A stretch of 64,000 nt of DNA from Erysipelatoclostridium sp. An173 (GCF_002160495.1 NZ_NFKR01000015.1:1-64000), one strand, 5' to 3'; counted from the stretch's first letter, positions 35,553-44,200 are shown. The notes: generated by a model not told the origin, from the letters alone. Program-made: numbers and translations.

Positions 35553-36492
35553 AATGAAACATATCTTTTTTAATAAAGATGATTGTAGCAATTACACAAG
35601 CAATTATAGCTAATAAAGTTGGAAACCACCACACAGGTACTGGTAATCCAGTAACATTCATACCATAAAAACTAAAAATGATATTTGGGATGGACATCAC
35701 AATTGTAATTACTGTCAATATCTTCATTACAATATTTAAGTTATTAGAAATAACAGAAGCAAAGGCATCCATTGTACCTGATAAAATATTAGAATAAATA
35801 TTACACATTTCAATAGCCTGATGAATTTCAATCATAACGTCATCTAATAATTCTTGATCTTCATCATATAATTTAATTGGTTTGCCACGCATAATTTTAT
35901 TTAAAGTAATTTCATCAGTTTTTAATGAAGTTGAAAAGTAAACTAACGATTTTTCTAAACCTAACATCTGAATTAATTCTTTGTTTTGCATTGATTTATG
36001 CAGACGATGTTCAGTTCTTGAAGATAAACGATCAATTTGTCGTAAATAAATCAAATAACGTTGTGAGATTCTAAGTAACAATAATAATAAAAATCTTGTT
36101 TTTAAATTAGTATCAATTCCTCTAACTTTACCTTTAGCCATATCATCAATATTGTAGTTTTCATACAATGAAATTGTAACAATATATCCTTTCATAATAA
36201 CGATCCCTAATGGCAAAGTAGTATACTGTAATGTATCGAAACCATCAGCTTTGTCTTCAGCACTTGGATAATCGACGATAACTAATGTTTGATTATTATC
36301 TTCATCATAGTCTAAGTGAGAACTTTCTTCTTCATCTAATGATGATTTTACAAATTCAGGAACTATACCCATTTCTTCAATCAAGAAATTTTTTTCTTCT
36401 TCAGTAGGACTAACAGCATTGATCCAGCAACCATATTCTGGCTGATCGATTTTTACGGTTTTGTTTTCAAAAGTTTTGTAGAATTCTAACAT
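35551..36492 (-). CDS. CorA-family divalent cation transporter
   Basis: 313 aa from ATG 36492 (AAGGAGG 5 bp upstream). Large cytoplasmic domain, a long helix, and two C-terminal membrane segments; the first ends in the signature YGMNV, which forms the selectivity filter for hydrated Mg2+ in CorA. The C-terminus is basic (KKDMFH). An in-frame ATG at 36519, also with a perfect GGAGG, would add nine residues. The family moves Mg2+, Co2+ or Ni2+; the leader peptide upstream argues for Mg2+ control. Confidence 0.92.
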   Translation of the reverse strand: MLEFYKTFENKTVKIDQPEYGCWINAVSPTEEEKNFLIEEMGIVPEFVKSSLDEEESSHLDYDEDNNQTLVIVDYPSAEDKADGFDTLQYTTLPLGIVIMKGYIVTISLYENYNIDDMAKGKVRGIDTNLKTRFLLLLLLRISQRYLIYLRQIDRLSSRTEHRLHKSMQNKELIQMLGLEKSLVYFSTSLKTDEITLNKIMRGKPIKLYDEDQELLDDVMIEIHQAIEMCNIYSNILSGTMDAFASVISNNLNIVMKILTVITIVMSIPNIIFSFYGMNVTGLPVPVWWFPTLLAIIACVIATIIFIKKDMFH

Positions 36493-36502
36493 AGTAACCT
36501 CC

Positions 36503-36532
36503 TTATTACAGGAGGTCATAATATGCCTCCTG
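36503..36532 (-). promoter_or_regulatory. Three-element Shine-Dalgarno switch in the corA leader
   Basis: In mRNA order: CAGGAGG (36532-36526), CCTCCTG (36515-36509) and the corA site GGAGG (about 36502-36498). The first two form a perfect 7-bp stem with a 10-base loop. The middle element also pairs with the third (ACCTCC with GGAGGT). The pairings exclude each other: the first frees the corA site and the second hides it. Confidence 0.6.
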
Positions 36533-36589
36533 CATTTTATTTATATTCAATTGTTGCATTTTTTCGAACGACTCGGGCTCGGGAGACAT
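36506..36589 (-). CDS. 27-aa leader peptide upstream of corA, MgtL-like start
   Basis: ATG 36589 with AAGGTG 6 bp upstream opens a 27-codon frame beginning M-S-P-E-P-E-S-F and ending in tandem stops (TAATAA) directly before the corA ribosome-binding site. The CCC and GAG codons are uncommon in this AT-rich window. The alternating Pro/acidic start resembles Salmonella MgtL (MEPDPTP), whose nascent chain destabilises ribosomes at low Mg2+. The frame runs through the hairpin elements described here and through the alternative corA start. Coding status is inferred from start, spacing and context. Confidence 0.55.
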   Translation of the reverse strand: MSPEPESFEKMQQLNINKMQEAYYDLL

Positions 36590-36606
36590 AATAACACCTT
36601 CTTTCG

Positions 36607-36622
36607 GTGAGTAATTATAACA
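36607..36622 (-). promoter_or_regulatory. Extended -10 promoter of the corA leader
   Basis: TG-T-TATAAT on the minus strand (TATAAT about 36613-36618) with no good -35. Transcription would begin about 17-20 bases before the leader-peptide ATG. Confidence 0.45.
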
Positions 36623-36708
36623 TAGATTGTTGAATTTTTCCTACTATTTGATGTAATAATATTGGAAAATTTTTAAATTTTTTAGTTAATAGCTATTTTA
36701 ATAATAAT

Positions 36709-36737
36709 TTGACGTAATTAAAGCTTAAGTATATACT
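36709..36737 (+). promoter_or_regulatory. Promoter of the PTS gene
   Basis: TTGACG (36709-36714), 17-bp spacer, TATACT (36732-36737). A near-consensus vegetative promoter with a leader of about 45 bases. Confidence 0.7.
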
Positions 36738-36790
36738 ATTGATGTTTGCAATATATAAAATAACTAATAATAAATAGTGAGGATAAATAC

Positions 36791-38665
36791 ATGAATATTA
36801 CAGATTTATTGACTATAACTAGTATTGATTTAGATGCTAAAGTTTCATCAAAAGAAGAAGCAATCGATCATTTAGTCGATTTAATGATGACAACTGGTAA
36901 AATAAATAATCGCGAGTTATATCGAAAAGATATTTTTTCTCGTGAAAGTCAAGGATCAACAGGAGTAGGAGAGGGAATTGCAATTCCCCATGCTCAAAGT
37001 GAAGCCGTTGATGATTTTGCATTAGCAGCGATGGTTGTTAAAGATGGTGTTGATTTTGATGCTCTTGATAATCAAAAAGCAAAATTATTCTTTATGATTG
37101 CTGCAAGCAATGATGGTGGTAATGATCATTTAAAAGCATTAGCACGATTATCAAAGATGCTGATGGATCAAGATTTTAAAGAAAGTTTAATTATGGCATC
37201 TGATACTGCTGTTTTTTTAGATTTAATCGCTAAAAAAGAAAAGACATTAGATAAACCTGATTTAGAAAATAATGGTACTTATGATGTTTTAGCGGTGACT
37301 GCATGTCCAACAGGAATTGCTCATACGTACATGGCAGCAAAAAGTTTAGAAGAAAAAGCCCAGGAACTTGGTATAAAAATAAAAGTAGAAACTAATGGAG
37401 CTTCTGGTGTTGATAATCCATTAACTCATCAAGAAATTGCTGTGGCAAAATGTATTATAGTTGCTGTTGATAAACAGGTAGAAATGAGTCGATTTGATGG
37501 TAAACCGGTAATTATTACCCGCGTGGCTGATGGTATTAATAAACCAGAGGAACTGTTATTAAAAGCTACTAATGAAAATGTAGAAATTTATCATGACGGT
37601 GATGATTCAAAACGATTTAAACAATCACGTTTAAGAATTTTATATATGCAACTATGTGAGGCTCTTAATCGAATATTACCAATCTTAATTGGAGCTGGAG
37701 CTTTACTTTCAATACCTATTTTTATTCAGGAATATAATTTATTTAATATTAATACTATTTATGATAACCTTTTATTAACAAATAGTTATTTAGCGGGTCA
37801 TTTAATTCAAACAATTGTACCGATAATTTTTGCTGGCTATATCGGTCAGGCAGTCGCTAAACAGCCAGGATTCGCTGTTTCTTTAGCTGGTGGAATTGGT
37901 ATGATGATAACTGGCTTATATTATGATGGTACTAATGGCGCTGGTTTACTTGGTGGTATTATTGCTGGTTTTTTAGGTGGTTATATTGTATTAGGATTAC
38001 AAAAACTGTGGCAAAAGTTACCTGAAAGCTATCAGGGCTTATCAACAACTGTAATATATCCGATTTTTGGAGTTATTATTGCATTTATAATATCTTTAGT
38101 TATTAGTCCTTATATTGGGGCATTAAATCAAATTATTGCCGTATCACTTGATAGTATGAATTTAGTTGGAAAACTAATTGCAGGAATTATTTTAGGGGCT
38201 ATGATGGCAGTTGATATGGGTGGTCCAATTAATAAAATTGCCTATATATTTGCAATTAGTCAAATATTAGAAGGTAACTATTCATTGATGGCTGCGGTGA
38301 TGGCTGCAGGGATGGTACCGCCATTAGTTATTGCTTTAGCGACAACGTTTTTTAAAAATAAATTTACTGAAAATCAACATAAATTAGGTAGAAGTAATTA
38401 TTTAAAAGGATTAATGTTTATTTCGGAAGGGACACTTCCTTTTGTAAAAGAAGATCGTCGTTTGGTAACGGCTGTTTGTATGATTGCCTCAGCTTTAACT
38501 GGTGCTTTTTCGATGGTTTATAATTGTGGGATCAGTTTACCTCATGGTGGTATTTTTGTTTTACCATTAGTTATTCATCCATTAAGATATGTGGTAGCAA
38601 TACTAATTGGTAGTCTTTGTGGGGCAATGATTTATGGTATATTTAAAGAAAAGGATGATATGTGA
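36791..38665 (+). CDS. Fructose-family PTS transporter, EIIABC fusion
   Basis: 624 aa in order IIA-IIB-IIC. IIA (1-150) has the phosphorylated His in GIAIPHAQSEAV; IIB (about 163-260) has the Cys in VTACPTGIAHTYMAA; IIC (about 285-620) has eight to ten membrane helices with GGPINKIAY and SEGTLPF motifs. Takes up and phosphorylates fructose, mannitol-like or related sugars from PEP. Unlike typical fruA operons there is no fruK (1-phosphofructokinase) beside it; instead a HAD phosphatase overlaps its end, so the sugar phosphate may be dephosphorylated. Confidence 0.93.
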   Translation: MNITDLLTITSIDLDAKVSSKEEAIDHLVDLMMTTGKINNRELYRKDIFSRESQGSTGVGEGIAIPHAQSEAVDDFALAAMVVKDGVDFDALDNQKAKLFFMIAASNDGGNDHLKALARLSKMLMDQDFKESLIMASDTAVFLDLIAKKEKTLDKPDLENNGTYDVLAVTACPTGIAHTYMAAKSLEEKAQELGIKIKVETNGASGVDNPLTHQEIAVAKCIIVAVDKQVEMSRFDGKPVIITRVADGINKPEELLLKATNENVEIYHDGDDSKRFKQSRLRILYMQLCEALNRILPILIGAGALLSIPIFIQEYNLFNINTIYDNLLLTNSYLAGHLIQTIVPIIFAGYIGQAVAKQPGFAVSLAGGIGMMITGLYYDGTNGAGLLGGIIAGFLGGYIVLGLQKLWQKLPESYQGLSTTVIYPIFGVIIAFIISLVISPYIGALNQIIAVSLDSMNLVGKLIAGIILGAMMAVDMGGPINKIAYIFAISQILEGNYSLMAAVMAAGMVPPLVIALATTFFKNKFTENQHKLGRSNYLKGLMFISEGTLPFVKEDRRLVTAVCMIASALTGAFSMVYNCGISLPHGGIFVLPLVIHPLRYVVAILIGSLCGAMIYGIFKEKDDM

Positions 38666-39435
38666 TGAAATATATATTTTTTGATATTGATGGAACTTTG
38701 ACTGATAATAAAACACATCAGATTGTTCCTAGTGCTCAAAAGGCATTAGAAAAATTACAGGCAAATGGTAATTTTGTTGCTATTGCTACTGGTCGGGCCT
38801 ATTATAAAGCTAAAAGTTTTATGGAAGAAGTAGGGTTAACTAATATGGTATGTAATGGTGGTAATGGTATTGTTTTAAATAATCGTTTGATTAAAAATGC
38901 ACCATTAGATCGAAGTAAAGCCTTAATGATAATTAATGAAGCAGAAAGATTAGGCTATGGAATATTAGTTGCTCCATTTGATAGTATTGATGTTTATAGT
39001 AAAAATACTTTATTTTTAAAACAGGCTGGTTATCGAAAAGAACCTACTCGTTATACAATTGATAATCAATTAGATTATCGTGATTTAGAAAATATTTATA
39101 AATTATATATTTCAATTCCTGAAGAAAAGGAATCTGAATTAACATTAAAAGATACTTTAGGTCACTTACGGTTTGAATCAGAATATTTAATGTTTCAACC
39201 AGATGATAAGAAAAAAGGAATTATTGATTTAATGACTTTGATTGATGGTAATATTGATGATGTAGTTGTTTTTGGTGATGATTATAATGATTTAGATATG
39301 TTTGATGAACGTTTTTATCGAATTGCCATGGGAAATGCTTGTGATGCTTTAAAAGCTAAAGCGGACTATATTACTGATCGTAATACTAATGATGGTATTT
39401 ATAATGCTTGTCGTGTTCATGGCTGGATAAAATAA
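38665..39435 (+). CDS. Cof-type HAD phosphatase
   Basis: 256 aa. Motif I FFDIDGTLTD, motif II with ATGRA, motif IV VVFGDDYNDLDMF; C2-type cap between. Starts MKYIFF at ATG 38665, whose A is shared with the PTS stop (TGATG), with AAAGGAT upstream. Translational coupling to the PTS gene suggests action on the imported sugar phosphate; substrate otherwise unknown. Confidence 0.9.
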   Translation: MKYIFFDIDGTLTDNKTHQIVPSAQKALEKLQANGNFVAIATGRAYYKAKSFMEEVGLTNMVCNGGNGIVLNNRLIKNAPLDRSKALMIINEAERLGYGILVAPFDSIDVYSKNTLFLKQAGYRKEPTRYTIDNQLDYRDLENIYKLYISIPEEKESELTLKDTLGHLRFESEYLMFQPDDKKKGIIDLMTLIDGNIDDVVVFGDDYNDLDMFDERFYRIAMGNACDALKAKADYITDRNTNDGIYNACRVHGWIK

Positions 39436-39489
39436 TTTAAATTTTAATGGGAGTTCACATTTAATTCATACACCAGTGTTAGGATAATA

Positions 39490-39628
39490 ATGTCGAAAGA
39501 CAAACCATAATATGTAAAATATATTAATCCCCTCATATATGTTTTACAACCCAATGATGGATGATTCCCTCTCCCAAAAAAAACAACATCCATCATTAAA
39601 AAGGAGTCTCCCCTGGCTCCTTTTTTTC
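39490..39628 (+). ncRNA. Candidate small RNA with C-rich hairpin loops
   Basis: Four successive hairpins and no reading frame: TGTC-GAAA-GACA (39491-39502, GNRA loop); TGTAAAA-TATAT/ATATA-TTTTACA (39513-39548) with loop TAATCCCCTC; AATGATGGATG/CATCCATCATT (39553-39597) with loop start ATTCCCTCTCCC; and a terminator AAAGGAG/CTCCTTT (39600-39623) with loop TCTCCCCTGG and seven T. All three larger loops are C-rich and complementary to Shine-Dalgarno sequences, as in Gram-positive UCCC-loop sRNAs. A weak -10 (GATAAT, 39483) lies just upstream. It could instead be the 3' UTR of the HAD gene. Confidence 0.5.
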
Positions 39629-39696
39629 ATGTTATAATATTACTGTACATTTTAAAAATAGTGACATATAATCATAAAAAAGAAAGGGGGATGACT

Positions 39697-40485
39697 ATGA
39701 TAGATGGTCATATGCATTTAGAATACGGGGATTTAAGTAAAGAATATGTTTTAGAGTTTGTTGAGGCGGCAGTAAAAAAGGGGTTAAGTAAAATTCAAAT
39801 TTTAGATCATACACATCGATTTAAAGAGTTTGAACCAATATATTTAGAATTAAAAGAAATACCACAACAAAAAAAGTGGTTAGAAAATAAAAAAATGAAA
39901 TTTAAAGATAGTTTAGATGATTATGATCGTTTGATTAAAGAAGTAAAAGCATTGGATTTACCAATTGAAGTTACCTTTGGTTTAGAAGTATGTTATGTAC
40001 CTAAATATGAAGAATATATTCGTAAAGTTTTAAGTGAACATGATTATGATTTTGTTGTTGGAGCGATTCATTCAATTAATGGTAAATTATATGATATGAA
40101 TTTTTCTAAAGAAATTTTATGGGATAAATATGATGTGAATGATATTTATCGTGATTATTATGATTTGGTGTTTAAATTAGTTAAGTCTGATTTGTTTACG
40201 CAATTAGCTCATCCAGATACGATTAAAATGTTTAATTATTATCCTGATTATGATTTGGTACCAACTTATCATAAACTAGCTAAGTTATTAAATGAACATC
40301 ATGTTAAAGCTGAAAATAATACTGGTTGTTATTATCGCTATCATCATAAAGATATTGGTCTTAGTGATGAACTGTTAAATATTTTTAAAGAACATGGGGT
40401 GAAAATGATTACGGCAAGTGATGCTCATCAGCCAAGTCATGTTGGAATGAATATTGTAGATATTTATGAAAAGACAATGAAATAA
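39697..40485 (+). CDS. PHP-domain histidinol phosphatase-like protein
   Basis: 262 aa. Metal-binding H-x-H at the N-terminus (DGHMHLEYG), LDHTH, FGLEVCY, GAIHS, LAHPD and ASDAHQ are the PHP clusters of HisK-type phosphatases. ATG 39697 is 6 bp after AAAGGGGG. No histidine operon is adjacent, so it may serve histidine synthesis from a distance or act on another phosphate ester. Confidence 0.82.
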   Translation: MIDGHMHLEYGDLSKEYVLEFVEAAVKKGLSKIQILDHTHRFKEFEPIYLELKEIPQQKKWLENKKMKFKDSLDDYDRLIKEVKALDLPIEVTFGLEVCYVPKYEEYIRKVLSEHDYDFVVGAIHSINGKLYDMNFSKEILWDKYDVNDIYRDYYDLVFKLVKSDLFTQLAHPDTIKMFNYYPDYDLVPTYHKLAKLLNEHHVKAENNTGCYYRYHHKDIGLSDELLNIFKEHGVKMITASDAHQPSHVGMNIVDIYEKTMK

Positions 40486-40486
40486 A

Positions 40487-40518
40487 AAATGGTGATTTTT
40501 GATAATCACCATTTTTTA
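40487..40518 (+). terminator. Terminator between the PHP gene and the LysR remnant
   Basis: AATGGTGAT and ATCACCATT flank TTTTTGATA; T-runs on both strands allow bidirectional use. Confidence 0.85.
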
Positions 40519-41058
40519 TTTTATTAAACTATTGATTAATTCTTGATGCGACTTTTTATATAATAAAACAATATTACTAAAAACCGGTTGTTTTAATGAT
40601 TTATAAATTAAATTAGGATGATTAAAAACTAATAAACTTTTTTTCATTAATAAGCTAATTCCTTGATTAGATTGCAATGACCCAATTAATGATTCTATGC
40701 GAGCATTCATCATTATTTTTGGTTGAAAATGATATTTTAAACATAGTTCATTAAATAGCTGATAAATATAAGTATGTTTTGGCATGCATAAGAAACTTTC
40801 ATTTTGAAGATCATTAAAATCAATTTCTTTATTATTAGCTAAATGATGATTTTTAGACATTACTACTACTAATTCGTCGTGAGCAATTACTTTACTGCAA
40901 TAGTTTTTATAATCAATAGAGTTTTCTCTAACGATCGCTAAATCGCAATTTTTTTGGTTGATTTCATCTTGAATTTGAAATTCTTCACATTCATTAATAA
41001 CTAATTGATATTTATCTTGTAATTGATTGATTAAAGGGGTTAGACATCTTGATGCATT
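40516..41058 (-). pseudogene. LysR-family regulator remnant (effector domain only)
   Basis: The frame continues without stop from 40516 back to about 41058 and encodes a LysR substrate-binding domain: SRCLTPLINQLQDKYQL, CDLAIVRENS, HDELVVMSKNHHLA, LIGSLQSNQGISLLMKK. About 180 residues remain of the usual 290-300; the N-terminal helix-turn-helix and linker are missing. The break coincides with the start of the truncated ubiD gene on the other strand. The internal ATG at 40860 is not a credible start. It cannot bind DNA as it stands. Confidence 0.8.
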
Positions 41059-41956
41059 TAGGAAAAAGGCAGAAGCTGATAATCAGCCACTCCAAATTTC
41101 TATTTCAATAGGAGTTGATCCGGCGATTGAAATAGCGTCTTGTTTTGAATCACCAACAACGCCACTTGGTTATAATGAATTGCAAATTGCTGGCGGTTTA
41201 AGAGATCAAGCCGTAGAACTAGTAAAATGTAAAACAGTAGATGAATATTGTATTGCAAATGCTGAATATGTTATTGAAGGTGAACTGTTACCTCGACTAA
41301 GAGTTCGTGAAGATTTAAATTCTAACACGGGAAAAGCGATGCCGGAGTTTCCGGGGTACACGGGACCAGCTAATCCGAGTTTACCGATAATAAAAGTTAA
41401 AGCAATTACTCATCGAAAAAATCCGATTATGCAAACTGTGATTGGACCAAGTGAAGAACATGTTTCTTTGGCAGGAATTCCAACTGAAGCAAGTATCTTA
41501 AGGATGATTGAACAGGCAATGCCAGGTAAGGTTTTGAATGTATATTGTCCTAGTTTTGGTGGTGGTAAGTTTGTAGCTATTATACAGTTTAAAAAAGAAT
41601 TACCTTCTGATGAAGGACGCCAACGTCAGGCAGCATTACTAGCATTTAGTGCCTTTAGTGAGTTAAAACATGTTTACATAGTTGATGAAGATGTTGATAT
41701 TTTTGATATCAATGATGTTATGTGGGCAATGACAACTAGATTTCAAGGTGATGTTGATGTTATTACAATTCCAGGAGTACGAACTCATCCCTTAGATCCT
41801 TCTAATGATCCTGATTACTCTAGTTCGATATATGATCATGGGATTGCTTGTAAGACGATTTTTGATGGCACTGTACCATATCATTTAAAAGATTGTTTCA
41901 AGCGTGCTGATTTTATGGATGTTGATCTTAGTAAGTGGCAGGTGGAAAAATATTAA
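41027..41956 (+). pseudogene. UbiD-family decarboxylase lacking its N-terminus
   Basis: About 305 residues match the C-terminal two thirds of UbiD-type prenyl-FMN decarboxylases, close to the gallate/phenolic acid (LpdC-like) branch: HLDAFRKKAEADNQPL, SIGVDPAIEIAS, EYVIEGELLPRLRVRED, VIGPSEEHVSLAGIP, MWAMTTRFQGDVDVI. Family length is 450-490, so 150-180 N-terminal residues are absent, including the segment carrying the metal/cofactor Asn and Arg (N168 and R173 in the Aspergillus enzyme). The only start is TTG 41027 without a good ribosome-binding site. It reads divergently from the LysR remnant. Confidence 0.82.
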
Positions 41957-42522
41957 TGAAAAGAATTGTTGTTGCTATAACAGGGGCTAGTGGAATCCCA
42001 CTAGCGATAACCTGTTTAGAAGAATTGCGTAAAACTGATTGTGAAATACATTTGATAATATCTAAAAGTGCTAAACTAACTTTACAGTTAGAAACGAATT
42101 ATCAAATAGAAGATATATATTCTTTAGTGGATGTGGTTCATGAAAACGAGGCTATTGGTGATAATATTGCTAGTGGAACATATTTAGTATCAGGGGTAAT
42201 CGTGATCCCATGTAGTATGAAAACTCTAGGTGGAATTAGAAATGGTTATAGTGATAATCTGATTAATCGAGTTGTTGATGTTAATATTAAGGAACAACGT
42301 AAAGTTATTCTGGTAACTCGTGAAGCGCCTTTATCATCAATTCATTTAGATAATTTAGCATATTTAGCACGAATTCCTAATCTTTTTATTATTCCACCAG
42401 TATTAACATATTATCAGCATCCTAAAACAATTAAAGATATGGAAATACATATAGTAGGTAAGATATTAGAAAAATTTGATATTGATATTTCTGATTATAA
42501 ACGGTGGGATTATAAAAAATAA
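41956..42522 (+). CDS. UbiX/Pad1-type flavin prenyltransferase
   Basis: 188 aa. Makes prenylated FMN, the cofactor of UbiD enzymes. FMN-binding G-A-S-G at the N-terminus (VVAITGASGIPLA), IPCSMKTLGGIRNGYSDNL with the conserved S-x-x-T/K-x-x-x-I, and LVTREAPLSSIHLDNL. Its ATG overlaps the ubiD stop by one base (TAATG), and AGGTGG is 10 bp upstream. It looks intact while its partner is truncated, so it may supply another UbiD or be decaying. Confidence 0.9.
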   Translation: MKRIVVAITGASGIPLAITCLEELRKTDCEIHLIISKSAKLTLQLETNYQIEDIYSLVDVVHENEAIGDNIASGTYLVSGVIVIPCSMKTLGGIRNGYSDNLINRVVDVNIKEQRKVILVTREAPLSSIHLDNLAYLARIPNLFIIPPVLTYYQHPKTIKDMEIHIVGKILEKFDIDISDYKRWDYKK

Positions 42523-42549
42523 CAGGCAGTAATTTTACTGCCTGTTATT
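42518..42549. terminator. Bidirectional terminator between ubiX and vanW genes
   Basis: A near-perfect 15-bp inverted repeat (AATAACAGGCAGTAA and its complement) spans the two convergent stops. Confidence 0.8.
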
Positions 42550-44200
42550 GAGCTGGTGTTTGTGGCTGGGTTGGCTGATTACCTTCGGTTGTGTTGTTAT
42601 CAGCCGGTGGTGTAGCTGGAGTGGCTTGATCGCTAGCGGGTGCTGTAGGGGTTGCTGGTGCTTTCATAGTACCGCGTAAAATTATTTCCTCGTGACCTTT
42701 ATAAACACTATAAGCTTCTTTTTTAGAAGAAATTAAATTACCGTTAGCATCGTAAACATTTCGCCATGATTGAGCTTTACTACCGTTAGTTCCTTTTTGT
42801 TTAACAGCTGTTTGTCCTTCTAATAAAGTTGGATCATCTTCGTATTTAGTGGTATATGGTGTTGAAGATAGTTGTTTACTAGTAATTTTTACATAAGTAT
42901 TATCAACATTAGTACCATATATTTGAGCGGTTATTTTGTTATTGGCATAAGACATTACTATTTTAATAGGGTATTCTTTATCATTTTTGAATTTAAAATC
43001 CGGACCACCCCATGAAACAGTTGCATCACGACCAATTGGGACATAACCAGAAACATAAGTATGATTAGTTCGTTCAGTTACTTCTAAGTTAGATAATAAT
43101 ACAGCGTTATATAAAGTTGAAGAAGTTTGACAAATTCCACCACCTACTTCTTGAACGGTTTCACCGTTTAAATAAGCTGCTGCTTCGCCAAAACCATTTT
43201 CTTTTGTTCTTTTTCCGACAGTATTATTGTATGAAAATTCTTCACCTGGCAATAATATGATATTGTTGCATTTTTCACCAGATAAACGAACATTCTTTTT
43301 TCTAACCGCAGTACCACTAACATTAGTAGTATAGCTGCCTAGGACATCTTTAAATAAGTTTTGTTCAAGTGTTTCTTTACTAATTTTAGGTTGAATAATT
43401 TTTGCATCAACACTAAATTGTTTTCCTTCTGGAGTTTGATTGTAAAGTTTAGTAGCTTTTTTTAAATCAAATGAAGCACCTACTTGACCATCTACAATAG
43501 CATAGTTGTTATTTTTGTCCAATGTTGCATTACTTGCACGATTAGCTAATTCTTTATGAAGAGTTTCCATTTCTTTGTCTTTTGTTAAATCGTGATCAAC
43601 CGGTTTGTATTCGATTTTATTTTTAAAATCATAATCATTTAACGCATCTTTGATTGTTTTGATAACTGATTTTAATTCAGCTGTTTTCCCTGATTTACCT
43701 TTGGTAAATACTACTTCATTATCTTTTATTTCATATTCTGTTTTTGTTGCAGTGTTATAAGTTAGAATATTACTATTAGAAATTTGGTTTGATAAAATAT
43801 CGTCATTAGTAATTTCAACTCCGATAGTATGGTCATGATTAAAAAGATAATTATAACCTCTAGTAAAGAAATTATCGGATTGCTTAGCGATCTTTTCTAC
43901 TTTATTACTAATATCAAATTGTAAATTATCTTGTAGATTAATTTGATATTCTTGTTTATCGATTGTTAAAGTAAGATTTGGATTTTTAATATCTTTATTA
44001 AATTGGTCTTGTAAAGCAGTGGTTGCTTCCTGACTAGTCATTTTCCCAACATCAATATTATTGATAGTGGTATTGCTAATGAAATCATTACCACTTGCAA
44101 TAAAACATAGTCCAATATAAATTATGAAAATTAAAACAATTATTCCTGCAGTTAAAATGAATGCGCGTTTATTCATTTTTAATTTAGACATATTTATCAT
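42545..44200 (-). CDS. VanW-family cell-wall protein, membrane-anchored
   Basis: 551 aa from ATG 44200 (GGGGTG 5 bp upstream; ATG 44215 is possible). N-terminal membrane helix (AFILTAGIIVLIFIIYIGLCFIA), two peptidoglycan-binding-4-like domains (about 45-290), then the VanW/YoaR domain (about 300-430: NIILLPGEEFSYNNTVG, EVGGGICQTSSTLYNAVLLS, RTNHTYVSGYVP). A Pro/Ala/Thr-rich tail (about 510-551) resembles a wall-spanning or glycosylated stalk. Function unknown; VanW genes travel with glycopeptide resistance in enterococci, but relatives without vancomycin links are common in Firmicutes. Confidence 0.88.
   Translation of the reverse strand: MINMSKLKMNKRAFILTAGIIVLIFIIYIGLCFIASGNDFISNTTINNIDVGKMTSQEATTALQDQFNKDIKNPNLTLTIDKQEYQINLQDNLQFDISNKVEKIAKQSDNFFTRGYNYLFNHDHTIGVEITNDDILSNQISNSNILTYNTATKTEYEIKDNEVVFTKGKSGKTAELKSVIKTIKDALNDYDFKNKIEYKPVDHDLTKDKEMETLHKELANRASNATLDKNNNYAIVDGQVGASFDLKKATKLYNQTPEGKQFSVDAKIIQPKISKETLEQNLFKDVLGSYTTNVSGTAVRKKNVRLSGEKCNNIILLPGEEFSYNNTVGKRTKENGFGEAAAYLNGETVQEVGGGICQTSSTLYNAVLLSNLEVTERTNHTYVSGYVPIGRDATVSWGGPDFKFKNDKEYPIKIVMSYANNKITAQIYGTNVDNTYVKITSKQLSSTPYTTKYEDDPTLLEGQTAVKQKGTNGSKAQSWRNVYDANGNLISSKKEAYSVYKGHEEIILRGTMKAPATPTAPASDQATPATPPADNNTTEGNQPTQPQTPAQ

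Noticed and set aside
36510-36630. M-box or yybP-ykoY metal riboswitch upstream of corA
   Set aside because: The leader is only about 110 bases and lacks the conserved cores of those riboswitches as I know them; a coding leader explains the sequence better.
39424-39628. 6S RNA
   Set aside because: No long closing stem with a central bubble; instead there are independent hairpins with C-rich loops.
40516-40860. A separate 114-aa gene starting at ATG 40860
   Set aside because: The frame continues upstream with LysR effector-domain sequence and the ATG has no ribosome-binding site, so this is the tail of a truncated LysR gene.
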